Shown: one piece after another, positions 6,869 through 17,100 of the stretch
How positions within the stretch are numbered: the stretch's first letter is position 1
Layout: each line of letters starts with the position of its first letter
Assembly: GCA_902781215.1 (NCBI GenBank)
Contig: CACZIO010000010.1
Location: 1-64,000 of the forward strand
Reading direction: 5' to 3'
Source: an uncultured Lachnospiraceae bacterium
Lineage (GTDB): Bacteria; Bacillota; Clostridia; Lachnospirales; Lachnospiraceae
DNA: 64,000 nucleotides
The notes under the pieces: model-generated
Told to the model about the DNA's origin: nothing
Database searches by the model: none
What the model saw: only the letters and a program-made list of their open reading frames with translations
Position numbers and translations under genes: made by a program

Positions 6869-8704
6869 ATGCATAATTTCATGATAGAAAGGCTGCGTGT
6901 GTCCGGAGCCGGGAAGATTGACGGCGTCATTAACTTCACCGATGGGCTGAATATAATACAAGGTCGCTCAAACACCGGAAAGACATGGATTTTGAAATGC
7001 ATCTACTATCTTTTCAGCTCTGACACGAGGCCCTATTCTCCGCTAACAGGTTACACTGACATCGAGGGTATTTTTCAGACAAGGCGTTACGGAAGGATCA
7101 CCATGTCCAGAAAACTGGATGAAGAAGTGGTCACTGTTGTTGCAGAGAGCGAAGAGGTTGAGGATGGCGAATACGATACGAACTATACGAGGAAGACGAG
7201 TCAGCGATATTTAAATGATCTCTGGCTCCGCATCATCGGGCTTGATGAAACGATTGAGGTACCGAAAACCGCCCGGTATGCGAGAGAACGGTTATCGTGG
7301 ACAAACATCGCAAACGTATTCTTTGCCGACGAGAATGAGATAGACAAGTCAGAGTCCATCGTGATTAAAGATCAAAGATATGAAACGCCTCTGATAGCCT
7401 CCTTATACTTCCTACTTACCGGTGACTATAAGAAAGGGATACCGGAAATCACCAAGCCCGAGGTTGCGACCGCCAAGAAAAAGGCTGTAATCGATTATAT
7501 CGAGGAACAGGTGGCGTCTCTTACGGAAAAACGAGTTAGCTATATCATGCAACTCGAGGAGCTTGCAGGTCTGGACATCGAGCGTGAGATGCAGGAGCTT
7601 TCAGACCACATACAGGAAGTCCAGCAGGAAATAAATGAACTGATCGAAGAGAACACGGCCATTGTCAGGCAGATGGCTGAATACCAGCAGGAGGATGCCA
7701 ACTGCCGCGTGTTGTTAGATCGCTATGAATCGCTTATTAGCCAGTACAAAGCTGACCTGCAAAGGCTCGATTTTATTTCCAAGGGCGAGAAAGCCGTGAA
7801 AGGGTTGCCGGAAAATGGCGTCTGCCCGTTCTGCGGTGGGGAACTTCATCCGGAAGAGGATGACAGTTATATGGGAGCAATCAACGGCGAGATCAAAAGG
7901 ATTGCAGCCGAGCTTGCGGTTATTGCGGCGACCGAGAATAGCGTCCGCGAAGAGCAGGAAACGATAAGGGCGAGCATTGAAGAGCTTCAGGCCCGCAGGG
8001 CCGACGTCAACGAAGCGTTAGACAGAAAGAACCGTGAGATTCAGAATTACAGGTCTGGATTGCAGCGTTTCAAAGATTACACGGCCCTGCAGACAGGCAT
8101 TGATTTCGTGAATGACCAGCTCGCCATTCTTGGTCAGAAAAAGGTTGCCGAGCTGCAGAAGAAAAAGAATCCTCCTCTGTATCATGCAAAGCAGGAGTTT
8201 GAGGAAGAAGTCGGGACGGGCTTCAACGTTCTTTTGAATAAGATATTGAAGGAATGCAATTATCGAAACGCGGGCTATGCAAGCTGGGATTTCAATACTT
8301 TTGACATTCTTATGGACGGAGTGCCTAAGTCAGAGGATCAGGGAAAAGGGTACCGCTCTTTTCTGAATTCTGTTGTCGCACTAATGCTGTATGAATATTT
8401 CAATAGTGACGGCGTGTATATTAAGCCAGGATTCCTTATGATTGACACACCGCTGCTCGGTTTTGATGAGAACGAAGATGCATTCGGTGATAACACTATA
8501 AAGAACGGTTTATACCAATACTTTATAAATCATCAAGGCGATGGCCAAATGATTATTGTAGATAACCTGAATGTAGTACCCCAAGACATAGATTTTAAGG
8601 CAAAAGGAGTTAATGTAGTAACGTATCACAAGGACGAAAAGGACGGTCATGTATATGGCTTTATGCCAAGCTGGAGAAAAGATCTCCCGAAGGAGCAAGT
8701 ATGA
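6869..8704 (+). CDS. SMC/Rad50-like AAA ATPase of the ABC-three-component system
   Basis: A 611-residue ABC-type ATPase with the SMC/Rad50 plan. The N-terminal half has a Walker A, GRSNTGKT, near residue 32. A long coiled coil (about 205-300 and 345-420) is broken by CPFCGGE near 318, a zinc-hook-like CxxC at the hairpin tip. The C-terminal half has a Walker B, FLMIDTPLLGFDE, near 522-534. The lobes would join over DNA or as a dimer. Its size, the CxxC apex and the two preceding genes fit the ATPase of ABC-3C systems. Antiviral activity is inferred from the family and from the restriction genes that follow. ATGA overlap with the next gene. Preceded by AAAGGAGG. Confidence 0.75.
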   Translation: MHNFMIERLRVSGAGKIDGVINFTDGLNIIQGRSNTGKTWILKCIYYLFSSDTRPYSPLTGYTDIEGIFQTRRYGRITMSRKLDEEVVTVVAESEEVEDGEYDTNYTRKTSQRYLNDLWLRIIGLDETIEVPKTARYARERLSWTNIANVFFADENEIDKSESIVIKDQRYETPLIASLYFLLTGDYKKGIPEITKPEVATAKKKAVIDYIEEQVASLTEKRVSYIMQLEELAGLDIEREMQELSDHIQEVQQEINELIEENTAIVRQMAEYQQEDANCRVLLDRYESLISQYKADLQRLDFISKGEKAVKGLPENGVCPFCGGELHPEEDDSYMGAINGEIKRIAAELAVIAATENSVREEQETIRASIEELQARRADVNEALDRKNREIQNYRSGLQRFKDYTALQTGIDFVNDQLAILGQKKVAELQKKKNPPLYHAKQEFEEEVGTGFNVLLNKILKECNYRNAGYASWDFNTFDILMDGVPKSEDQGKGYRSFLNSVVALMLYEYFNSDGVYIKPGFLMIDTPLLGFDENEDAFGDNTIKNGLYQYFINHQGDGQMIIVDNLNVVPQDIDFKAKGVNVVTYHKDEKDGHVYGFMPSWRKDLPKEQV

Positions 8705-8979
8705 GACTATCATATAAAAAATTATGGATAATGCTTGTTGAACGCGATTTGAAAAAAACTGAGTTTGCTAAGAAAGCCAAAATCAGCTCGGCCTCGCTTG
8801 CTAAACTTGGTAAAGGGGCAAATGTCACAACAGATGTATTAGTGAAAATTTGCGAAGAGCTGAAGTGTGACATCGCTGATATTTGTGAGATCATCCCCGG
8901 CGAAGCTCCTGAGAATAATAAGGAATCACTCAATTCAACTGTGATAACCGGAGGCAGCCAAAATGAAGCCACTGAATGA
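8701..8979 (+). CDS. XRE/Cro-type regulator inside the defence operon
   Basis: A 92-residue protein with one helix-turn-helix, of the short Cro/CI-like group (MLVERDLKKTEFAKKAKISS, then SLAKLGKGANVTTDVLVKIC). The C-terminal 25 residues are a polar tail. The gene is AT-rich compared with its neighbours. It overlaps the ATPase stop by four bases (ATGA) and the HsdR start by 17, so it is read with both systems. A regulator locked between an ABC-3C trio and a type I restriction gene is a natural controller of one or both; the inverted repeat at 5397-5415 is a candidate site. Confidence 0.8.
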   Translation: MRLSYKKLWIMLVERDLKKTEFAKKAKISSASLAKLGKGANVTTDVLVKICEELKCDIADICEIIPGEAPENNKESLNSTVITGGSQNEATE

Positions 8980-11338
8980 TTTGGATGAACAATTGAAGAA
9001 TGAGGAAAACACCAAGCTCAGCTACATTACGCCAGCGCTTCAGAAGAAGTGGAATGCTGAAGGCGATCGAATAGTCATGGAGTATGGGAAAAGAGGCTCC
9101 GGACATTATTTCACAGATGGACAGATCCTTGTTGAGAGCGATGGAACTGTAAAACGCGGTGAACAGAAAAAGGTCGACTATCTTCTGCTCTTCAAGAATA
9201 ATCTTCCCCTCGCGCTTGTGGAGGCAAAAGGCTATGACCACGACGTGAACGAGGGCGTAGGTCAGGCGTTGGAATATGCCGCGCTTTTGGACGTTCCCTT
9301 TGCCTACGCCTCCAATGGACAGGTTTTCCACGAGGAAGACCGACTTACCGGCAAGAACTGTGAGTTCGGGATGGATGATTTTCCGACTTCGGCTGAGCTA
9401 TGGGAGAGATATCGCAAGGCTGAGAACATCTCCGATGACGAGACTGAGCTTATTATCAGCCCCTATTACATCACTCCGGATGGAAAAACGCCACGATATT
9501 ATCAGCGTAATGCAATCAACCGATGCATCACCGCGATAGCTAAAGGGCAGAATCGTCTCCTGCTCGTAATGGCCACGGGCACCGGTAAGACCTTTGTCGC
9601 AATGCAGATCATCTACCGTCTCTACTCGAAAGGTGCAAAAAAACGGATTCTGTTTCTCGTAGATCGGAATGCCCTCGCTGACCAGACATTCGATGACTTC
9701 ACAGCATTCAAGAAGACGATGGTTAAAATCGGTGAGAAGTACACACTGAAGACCGAGGAAGAAATTAAAAAGCTCACCGCTTACGAGATTTTCATTTCCC
9801 TCTACCATCAGATGAAATCCGGCAAGTCGGATGAGGACGGCGATTTCGAAGAGGATGATTCTACGGCAAGCTACTACAAGAACCTGCCGAGAGATTTCTT
9901 CGATCTGATCGTCGTTGACGAATGCCATCGTGGTTCGCTCCGGGAAGAGAGTAGCTGGCACGAAATGCTGGAATACTTCAGCCCAGCCACACAGATAGGC
10001 CTTACTGCTACTCCGAAAGAGACGGCGTTCGGCTCAAACATTGAGTATTTCGGCGAGCCCGTCTATAGCTACTCCCTCAAGCAGGGAATAGCAGACGGTT
10101 TTCTCGCGCCATACAAAGTGATTGCCTATGAGCTCGACATTGACAGAGATGGTTATATGCCGAAGCCCGGAGAGCTCGACATCAAAGGTAAGCCACTCGA
10201 GAATAGGCGGTACGAGCAGCAGGAGTTTGACCGGAAGCTCATCATCGACGATCGAAGGAAACTGGTTGCAAAGAAGATCAGTGACTACATGAAGGCAACC
10301 GACCGCTTCCAGAAAGTCATTGTCTTCTGCGAGACAGAAGAACATGCTGGTGCGATGGCAAATTATCTGAGAAACGAAAACTCTGATCTTGTAAAAGAGG
10401 ATCAGCGGTATGTTGTTCGTATTACAGCAAGCGATGAGGTTGGCAAAAAACAGATCAAGAGCTTCAAAGCGCCTTCACAAAAATATCCAGTTATCGCAGT
10501 GACGAGCAAGCTCCTCTCCACAGGTGTAGATACCCAGACAGTGGAGCTTATCGTCATGGATAAAACCATCGGCTCCATGTCCGAATTCAAACAAACGCTG
10601 GGGCGGGGAACCAGAATAAAGGAACATTACAAGGTTGGCGAAGAGGAAAAAAGCAAGACACATTTCGTACTCATGGACTTCCGGAAGAACTATCTTAAGT
10701 TCAGTGATCCCGATTTCGATGGAGATGTTGAGATCGTCGAGGGCGGTACGGATATGCCGCTTCGAGCCAAGAAAAAGAAAAAACGCGAGGTTTTCCGGAT
10801 CAATGGTGTAAATGTCGAGATAGCTGGAAAGCAGGTGCTATACCTCGACGAGAATATGCATCTTGTCAAGGAGACAAATGTTGAAGAATGCGTGAAGAAC
10901 AACATTCTTGATCATTATGGTGAGTACGTGGAATTTCAGAAAAGTTGGCGGGAATCTACTGAAAAGAGACTACTTGCGTATGAACTTCTGCTAAACGAAA
11001 CTGTAGCAAAAAAGTTAATGCAGGACTTTGGCGTTCCCTGTGATTACTATGACTTGATTGGTTTCTATGGTTACGGCATTCCAATTCCGCTAAAGGAAGA
11101 TCGTATCAATACAGCCTTGTCCTATGTTGCTCGCCTTCCGAAAGGGCAGAAAGATGTCATGGAGATCGTAATAGACGTTTATAGAACGACGGATTGGACA
11201 GACCTGCGTCTTGTAAAGATATTTGGACTGCCGCCATTTGCTGCCAGAGGCTACACGATCAAGACGGCGCTGAAGCCTTTCGGCGGAAAAGAAGGCTATG
11301 AAAGAGTGATAGATGAAATGGAGGAAGCACTACTGTGA
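8963..11338 (+). CDS. hsdR: Type I restriction enzyme, R subunit (EcoEI-type, compact)
   Basis: Cleaves DNA after ATP-driven translocation when the M/S complex finds an unmethylated site. At 791 residues it is shorter than classic HsdR of about 1000. The N-terminal nuclease domain shows a PD-(D/E)xK pattern (KVDYLLLFKNN then LALVEAKGYD, about residues 70-92). The superfamily 2 motor has ATGTGKTF (about 205), DECHRG (about 318), GLTATPKE (about 346) and motif VI TLGRGTR (about 545). A C-terminal EcoEI-R-like domain follows. No frame damage is seen. It overlaps the following hsdM-S gene by four bases (GTGA). With its partner it should form a complete restriction system. Confidence 0.9.
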   Translation: MKPLNDLDEQLKNEENTKLSYITPALQKKWNAEGDRIVMEYGKRGSGHYFTDGQILVESDGTVKRGEQKKVDYLLLFKNNLPLALVEAKGYDHDVNEGVGQALEYAALLDVPFAYASNGQVFHEEDRLTGKNCEFGMDDFPTSAELWERYRKAENISDDETELIISPYYITPDGKTPRYYQRNAINRCITAIAKGQNRLLLVMATGTGKTFVAMQIIYRLYSKGAKKRILFLVDRNALADQTFDDFTAFKKTMVKIGEKYTLKTEEEIKKLTAYEIFISLYHQMKSGKSDEDGDFEEDDSTASYYKNLPRDFFDLIVVDECHRGSLREESSWHEMLEYFSPATQIGLTATPKETAFGSNIEYFGEPVYSYSLKQGIADGFLAPYKVIAYELDIDRDGYMPKPGELDIKGKPLENRRYEQQEFDRKLIIDDRRKLVAKKISDYMKATDRFQKVIVFCETEEHAGAMANYLRNENSDLVKEDQRYVVRITASDEVGKKQIKSFKAPSQKYPVIAVTSKLLSTGVDTQTVELIVMDKTIGSMSEFKQTLGRGTRIKEHYKVGEEEKSKTHFVLMDFRKNYLKFSDPDFDGDVEIVEGGTDMPLRAKKKKKREVFRINGVNVEIAGKQVLYLDENMHLVKETNVEECVKNNILDHYGEYVEFQKSWRESTEKRLLAYELLLNETVAKKLMQDFGVPCDYYDLIGFYGYGIPIPLKEDRINTALSYVARLPKGQKDVMEIVIDVYRTTDWTDLRLVKIFGLPPFAARGYTIKTALKPFGGKEGYERVIDEMEEALL

Positions 11339-13680
11339 ACGGTGAGGCGTTAGTTAAGAAAACCACTAAAATCATGTTTGGCGATGCCGGTATTAGCGGC
11401 ACTGCGCAGTATATGTCACAACTCGTCTGGGTGCTGTTCCTGAAAGTGTTCGACTACAAAGAAGAGGAATGGGAGCTGGAAGGCAACTACTCTCCTGTCA
11501 TCCCTGCGCCTTTCAGGTTCAGGGACTGGGCTGATCCTCGCAAGGATGACGGCACCAAGGATTACTCGAACAGGATAACCGGCGACAAGCTAATCGACTT
11601 TGTGAATAACATCCTGTTCCCATATTTGCGAGGCATTGAGGTTGAGTACAAGGGAGAGAAGCTCCTGTTTGCCTCTGAGGATAGCAAAGCTGCGATTATC
11701 AGATCTTTCATGGCTGAGTCGCAAAACTACATGAAGGACGGAGTGCGCCTACGTCAGCTCATTAATGAGATAGGAGATGTCGATTTCGATGTAGCATCCG
11801 AGAAACACGACTTCAATGACTTCTATGAAAGACTCCTGAAGGAACTACAAAACGGAGGCAAGGCTACTGGTGAGTTCTATACTCCAAGGGCGATAACGAG
11901 TTTTATCGTCGATCATGTAGATCCGAAGATTGGTGAGAACGTTGCAGATTTTGCCTGTGGCACAGGTGGCTTCCTCGCCGACTCCATTTCGCATCTTCAG
12001 AAGCAAGCGAAGTCAGTCGAAGACATCCACAAGATCCAAAAATCGGTTTACGGCATCGAATGGAAGCAACTTCCATACATGCTCTGCGTAACAAACATGT
12101 ACCTGCACAACATTGATGATCCGCAGATAGTGCATGGCGACGGTCTTGCGAAGGATGTGCTGGATCTTTCTGATAGCGATCTGTTCAGCTGCATCGTCAT
12201 GAATCCTCCTTTTGGAGGAGAGTTCAATAAGGCTGATTTAAAGAACTTCCCTGATGACATATCCTCATCAGAGTCTGCCGACCTTTTTGTGGCGCGAATC
12301 ATTTATTGTTTGAAAAAGAATGGTCGGTGCGGCTTGGTGCTTCCGGACGGCCTGCTTTTCAACAGCGAGCCATCCAAGGTTAACCTAAAGAGACTTCTCA
12401 TGACAGAATGCAACTTGCATACCATCATCAGGCTCCCCGGCTCCGTTTTTGCGCCTTATACAGACATCAGCACAAATCTTTTGTTCTTTGAGAAGACTGG
12501 AAAGACAGAGGAGGTCTGGTTCTATAGGATGGATATGCCGGAAGGCAGGAAGCATTTCAACAAAACACATCCTATCACACGTGATGATATGCACGTCATC
12601 GACGAGTGGTGGAACGATCGTCACGAGATAAAGGATGAAAAAGACGATCCCTCCATGACTGAGACATGGAAGTCGAGGAAATACACCTTCAAGCAGATTG
12701 AAGACAGTGGATTTAATCTCGACCTGTGCGGCTTCCCAGAAGAGGAGGAAATTATTCTCTCTCCCGAAGAAGTTATCAGGAGCTTTAAGGCGAGACGAGA
12801 GAATCTCGAAGCACTTTTAGATGCTAAGCTAACCGGCTTGACACATGCTCTCGATGAAGGGGCTACCCCAGACTTTAAGATGGGCGGCCTTTCTGCAATA
12901 GAGAAACAATTAGTCGAGATATATACAACATTCTCCGACGATCTGCGAAAGAGCATACTCCAATATGCCATGCAAGGCAAACTCGTAGAGCAGCGTCAAG
13001 TAGAAGGTACGGGAGCCGACCTGCTTGTCGCTATTCAGGCAGAAAGGGATGCCTATATTAAGACAGGAAAGCTCAAGAAGGAGGCGTCACTTCCTGAGAT
13101 TACTGACGAAGATACTCCTTTTGACATACCAGATAGTTGGAAGTGGGTACGCCTCAACGACATTGTAGCCAAGACTATCAAGAGGGGAAAATCGCCAACA
13201 TATACGACTAAGAGTAGTAATGTTCTTGTTTTTGCTCAAAAATGTAATGTCAAAAATGGAGGAATAGATCTTAGTTTGTGTCAGCTTCTTGACGAGAGTG
13301 TTCTTGGCAAGTATTCGGAAGAAGAGTTTATGCTCGATAAGGATATTGTGATTAACTCTACTGGAACAGGTACTTTAGGTCGTGTGGGCATATATAGTCT
13401 TACGGACAATCAGGGCGGAAAACTGTTAGTACCTGATTCGCATGTCACGGTAGTTCGTCTGGTAGACAAAGTTTACAGTCCTTATGTCTACTACATCGTT
13501 TGTAATTATCAGAAATACCTTGAAAGCAAAGGCTCTGGGTCAACGAAACAGAAGGAATTAAAACCTGAAGTCATAAAATCTCTGTTGATTCCTATTCCAC
13601 CATTTGAGGAGCAGCGCCGTATTGTAGAAAAACTCGATCAGGTTCTGCCTCAATCTGAAAATGACAATAGAGGATTCTGA
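11335..13680 (+). CDS. hsdM: Type I modification-specificity fusion (HsdM fused to a half HsdS)
   Basis: A 781-residue fusion. Residues 1-150 are the HsdM N-terminal helical domain; 170-470 form the N6-adenine methylase with FACGTGG (about 205, SAM binding) and NPPFGG (about 290, catalytic). From about 550 the sequence turns into an HsdS start: LQYAMQGKLVEQRQ, then FDIPDSWKWVRL. Only one target-recognition domain follows, closing with the conserved repeat PPFEEQRRIVEKLDQVLP. Normal HsdS has two such halves. The protein ends ten residues later and the next gene starts at once, so there is no remnant of a second half. A dimeric half-S arrangement would predict a palindromic interrupted site. 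GTG start, coupled to hsdR. Confidence 0.88.
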   Translation: MNGEALVKKTTKIMFGDAGISGTAQYMSQLVWVLFLKVFDYKEEEWELEGNYSPVIPAPFRFRDWADPRKDDGTKDYSNRITGDKLIDFVNNILFPYLRGIEVEYKGEKLLFASEDSKAAIIRSFMAESQNYMKDGVRLRQLINEIGDVDFDVASEKHDFNDFYERLLKELQNGGKATGEFYTPRAITSFIVDHVDPKIGENVADFACGTGGFLADSISHLQKQAKSVEDIHKIQKSVYGIEWKQLPYMLCVTNMYLHNIDDPQIVHGDGLAKDVLDLSDSDLFSCIVMNPPFGGEFNKADLKNFPDDISSSESADLFVARIIYCLKKNGRCGLVLPDGLLFNSEPSKVNLKRLLMTECNLHTIIRLPGSVFAPYTDISTNLLFFEKTGKTEEVWFYRMDMPEGRKHFNKTHPITRDDMHVIDEWWNDRHEIKDEKDDPSMTETWKSRKYTFKQIEDSGFNLDLCGFPEEEEIILSPEEVIRSFKARRENLEALLDAKLTGLTHALDEGATPDFKMGGLSAIEKQLVEIYTTFSDDLRKSILQYAMQGKLVEQRQVEGTGADLLVAIQAERDAYIKTGKLKKEASLPEITDEDTPFDIPDSWKWVRLNDIVAKTIKRGKSPTYTTKSSNVLVFAQKCNVKNGGIDLSLCQLLDESVLGKYSEEEFMLDKDIVINSTGTGTLGRVGIYSLTDNQGGKLLVPDSHVTVVRLVDKVYSPYVYYIVCNYQKYLESKGSGSTKQKELKPEVIKSLLIPIPPFEEQRRIVEKLDQVLPQSENDNRGF

Positions 13681-13681
13681 T

Positions 13682-14092
13682 ATGGCAAGAGATATACGCA
13701 CAATCAACATACGAGTGGATTCAGAGGGCTCCGAAGACAAATTCAGCACTGGCGAATTTGATTCCATACTCACGGAGGCTAAGGAAAAGCTTCCTCGGCT
13801 GGTTGCACGCTATGCCAAGGAGATGGGCGTTTCCTATGAAAAGGTCTTCGTGAAAGCCCAGAAGACGCGGTGGGGCTCTTGTTCAAGCAAGGGAAACATC
13901 AACCTGAATTGCCTGTTGATGAATGTCCCAGCCTATGTCAGGAAATATGTCATCGTGCACGAGCTGGCTCACAGGAAGGAAATGAACCACTCAGAACGAT
14001 TCTGGAAAGTGGTCGCCGACGAGATCCCTGAATACCAGAAGGCGATAAGGTGGCTTAAGCAGAACGGGGAATCGATTATAGGAAGGTTATAA
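13682..14092 (+). CDS. YgjP/SprT-like zinc metallopeptidase
   Basis: A 136-residue protein starting MARDIRTINIRV. It contains KTRWGSCSSKGNINLN and the zinc-protease signature HELAHRKEMNHSERFW (HExxH near residue 93), the hallmarks of the YgjP (DUF45) family. An in-frame ATG at 13661 would overlap hsdM-S, but AGAGGA sits six bases before the ATG at 13682, which I prefer. This family is often found next to type I restriction genes, where its role is unknown; processing of a restriction subunit or of an invader protein are guesses. It is one base from the HsdM-S stop and 18 bases ahead of the DUF262 gene. Confidence 0.85.
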   Translation: MARDIRTINIRVDSEGSEDKFSTGEFDSILTEAKEKLPRLVARYAKEMGVSYEKVFVKAQKTRWGSCSSKGNINLNCLLMNVPAYVRKYVIVHELAHRKEMNHSERFWKVVADEIPEYQKAIRWLKQNGESIIGRL

Positions 14093-14110
14093 TATGGGAG
14101 GCATACTGTA

Positions 14111-17100
14111 ATGAAAGGTTCAGAGGCAAAGCTGCTCGGGTTCATGGAGGGAGCTAATAACCGCTATGTAATCCCGGTTTACCAAAGAAAGTACGACTGG
14201 AAAATTGAAAACTGTAATAAGCTGTATGAAGACCTGAAGAAGATCATTCACAAACAGCGCGACAGTCACTTCTTTGGGAGCATTGTCTCTCAGGTCGTAC
14301 CAGACGGCAGCAAAATCGAGTTCCACATTATCGACGGCCAACAAAGATTGACGACGGTCACGCTGCTGCTTCTGGCCATCAGCAATCTTGTGAAAGCCGG
14401 GCGTGTTCATACTGATGAAGTGGATCTGAACGAACAGATCATGCAGCGCTTCATCATTGCGCCGTGGGCAAAGAAGGATGATAAAATCAAACTCAAGCCT
14501 GTGCGCGGTGATCGCTTGGCCCTTGAGAAGCTCTTTGGTCCGGTTGATGATTATGATCGGTCCTCAAACCTGACCATCAACTATCAGTTTTTCTATGACC
14601 AGATCCTGAAGGAAGAGGTCACGGTTGACGAATTGTATGATGCGATCGGAAAGCTGGAAATCATTAGCATCACGCTTGATCATGGTGACGACCCGCAGCT
14701 TATTTTCGAGAGCCTGAACTCGACGGGCCTTGCCCTGCAGGAAGGCGACAAGATCCGGAACTATGTCCTGATGGGAATGTCCCCCGGCGACCAAGAATAC
14801 TATTATGACAATTACTGGACCAAGATTGAAAATTGCACCGAAAATGATGTGAGCGGTTTTGTGCGCGATTATTTGAGCGTGAAGACCCTCGTCACGCCGA
14901 CGATCAACAATGTCTACGTGGCTTTCAAAAGATATGCCGAAGATGCGGACCTGCCGATAGAGACATTGCTTACCGACCTTCTGCGCTATGCCCGGTACTT
15001 CGAAAAGCTCCTCACCTGCAAGAGCGGTTTGAATAACCGGAAACTTGACGATTGCCTGTATCGGCTTATGCGGCTGGAGATTGTCGTAACGCGTCCATTC
15101 TTCATGGAAGTGCTCCGGCTTAATCAGGATCAAAAACTGACGGTTGACGAAGTATTGCAGATTTTTGAGATCACCGAGAATTACCTGTTCCGTCGGAATA
15201 TTTGCGAGGTGCCGACAAATGCGCTGAATAAGATATTCCTGAACCTGAACAAGGAAATCTACCGCTACGACAATACACCGGATGGATATGTCGATAAGTT
15301 CATCTTCGCTCTCCTGTCAAAGAAGGAAAGCGGTAGATTCCCCGATGATACTGAATTCACGGAGGCTCTTGAAACAAAAGCCGTCTATCAGATGCGCGGC
15401 AAATACAAGGCCTACCTGTTCGAGCGTCTGGAGAATTATGGTACGATCGAGGCCAAGGACGTATACACCCACCTCGATAACAGCGTTTATACGATCGAGC
15501 ATATCATGCCGCAGCATCTGACGCCCGCATGGGTGGAGGCGCTCGGTCCGAATGCAGAAGAAATCCATGCGACCTGGCTTCACCGGCTGGCCAACTTAAC
15601 GCTGACCGGGTACAATCCGAATCTCAGCAATAATCCGTTTATTGAGAAGCGCGATGCCGACGTCGGCGGATACAGGGCAAGCGGGCTGAGAATGAACCAG
15701 AAGATAGCGATGAAGGATTCCTGGGGGCTGCCAGAGCTTGAGGAGAGAAACGCTGATCTTCTGGCATATGCGAGAAAGATATGGTCGTATCCGACGACAA
15801 AGTTTGTTCCGACAGAAAAAGAATTTGATTCCTGTACCCTTGATGATGAAAACGTCGATCTGACCGGCAGGGATATTGTAAAGTACAGCTACCAGAACAT
15901 AGAGCAGCCGGTTACAAGCTGGGCGGATATGCTGGAGCATGTGATCAAGTATCTTCACCAGAGGGACAAGTCCGTTCTTTCCGGATTGGCATACAGTCAG
16001 AGCAGCACAACGGATCTTATCACTTACATCAGCACAGATCCGGAAAAACTGCGCAGCGCCATCAAAGTGGACGAAGACATCTATTTTGAGAAAGGCACCA
16101 GCACCTCCCTGAAGCTCTCCATCCTTCGGAGACTGTTTGCGCTGTACGAAGTTGATCCGATGGACCTGGTATTCTACCTTCGTGACGCGGAAAGCGACAA
16201 GGTTTCTGATGAGGGTCGATATGAGCTGCGGAAAAGATACTGGACATATGCACTGCCCTTCATCCAGAAGGCACATAGTCATAGGGGCTCCTTCAGCAAT
16301 GTCAATCCCGTAACCAGTAACTGGATCGCAGGCTCGTTTGGTATCGGTGGATTCAGCATCAATTGCATAGCTAATTACGATGGAGCCAGAATCGATTTCT
16401 GGATGAGCAGCAGTGATGTCGAAAAGAATAAACACGGCTTTGATCTGCTGTTTGCGCACAAGGATGAAATCGAAGCGCAACTCGGCACGACAGAACTGAA
16501 TTGGGATAGGGCTAATGAAAACAAGGCATCATGGATAACATACAGTCTTAAAGGCGTGAGCATCACCAATGAAACTGACTGGCCCAGGATGGCAAAATTC
16601 CATGCCGAATGGAGTGCCAAAATCGCCGATGCTATGATTCCGTATCTCACTGAGTTGAGTTCTGAGGCCGATCTTAGCCCTGAAAAAGCTGAAAAGAATA
16701 AGGCACTCTTTCAGCTTGCAGCGTTGGCCAGAGAATGGGTTGTAAGCAAATCTGAGAAAGGATTGCTTTCTGCTGAACTTGCGAAATGCAATCGAACCTA
16801 TATCCGATTCAGAACCACATACATGGATGAAGTCTTCCCGGATGCCCCCGGCACAAAGAGCGGTTGGAGTACCACAAATCACTACTTCTATGAAATCGTG
16901 AATCGCACCGGCAAAGGCATGTATATCCAGTTGGCGCTCAGTTCAAAAGAAATGCCGGAAGACCAGCTGGAAACGAGTGACCGGATCAATGAGTTCTATC
17001 CGTCCAAATATGACAAACCGGAATGGCAATGGAGAACGCCTTTTAGGACCGCAACGGTTGAGTTCGATGACATAAATGATAGGGATGCCGTCTTTGCAAA

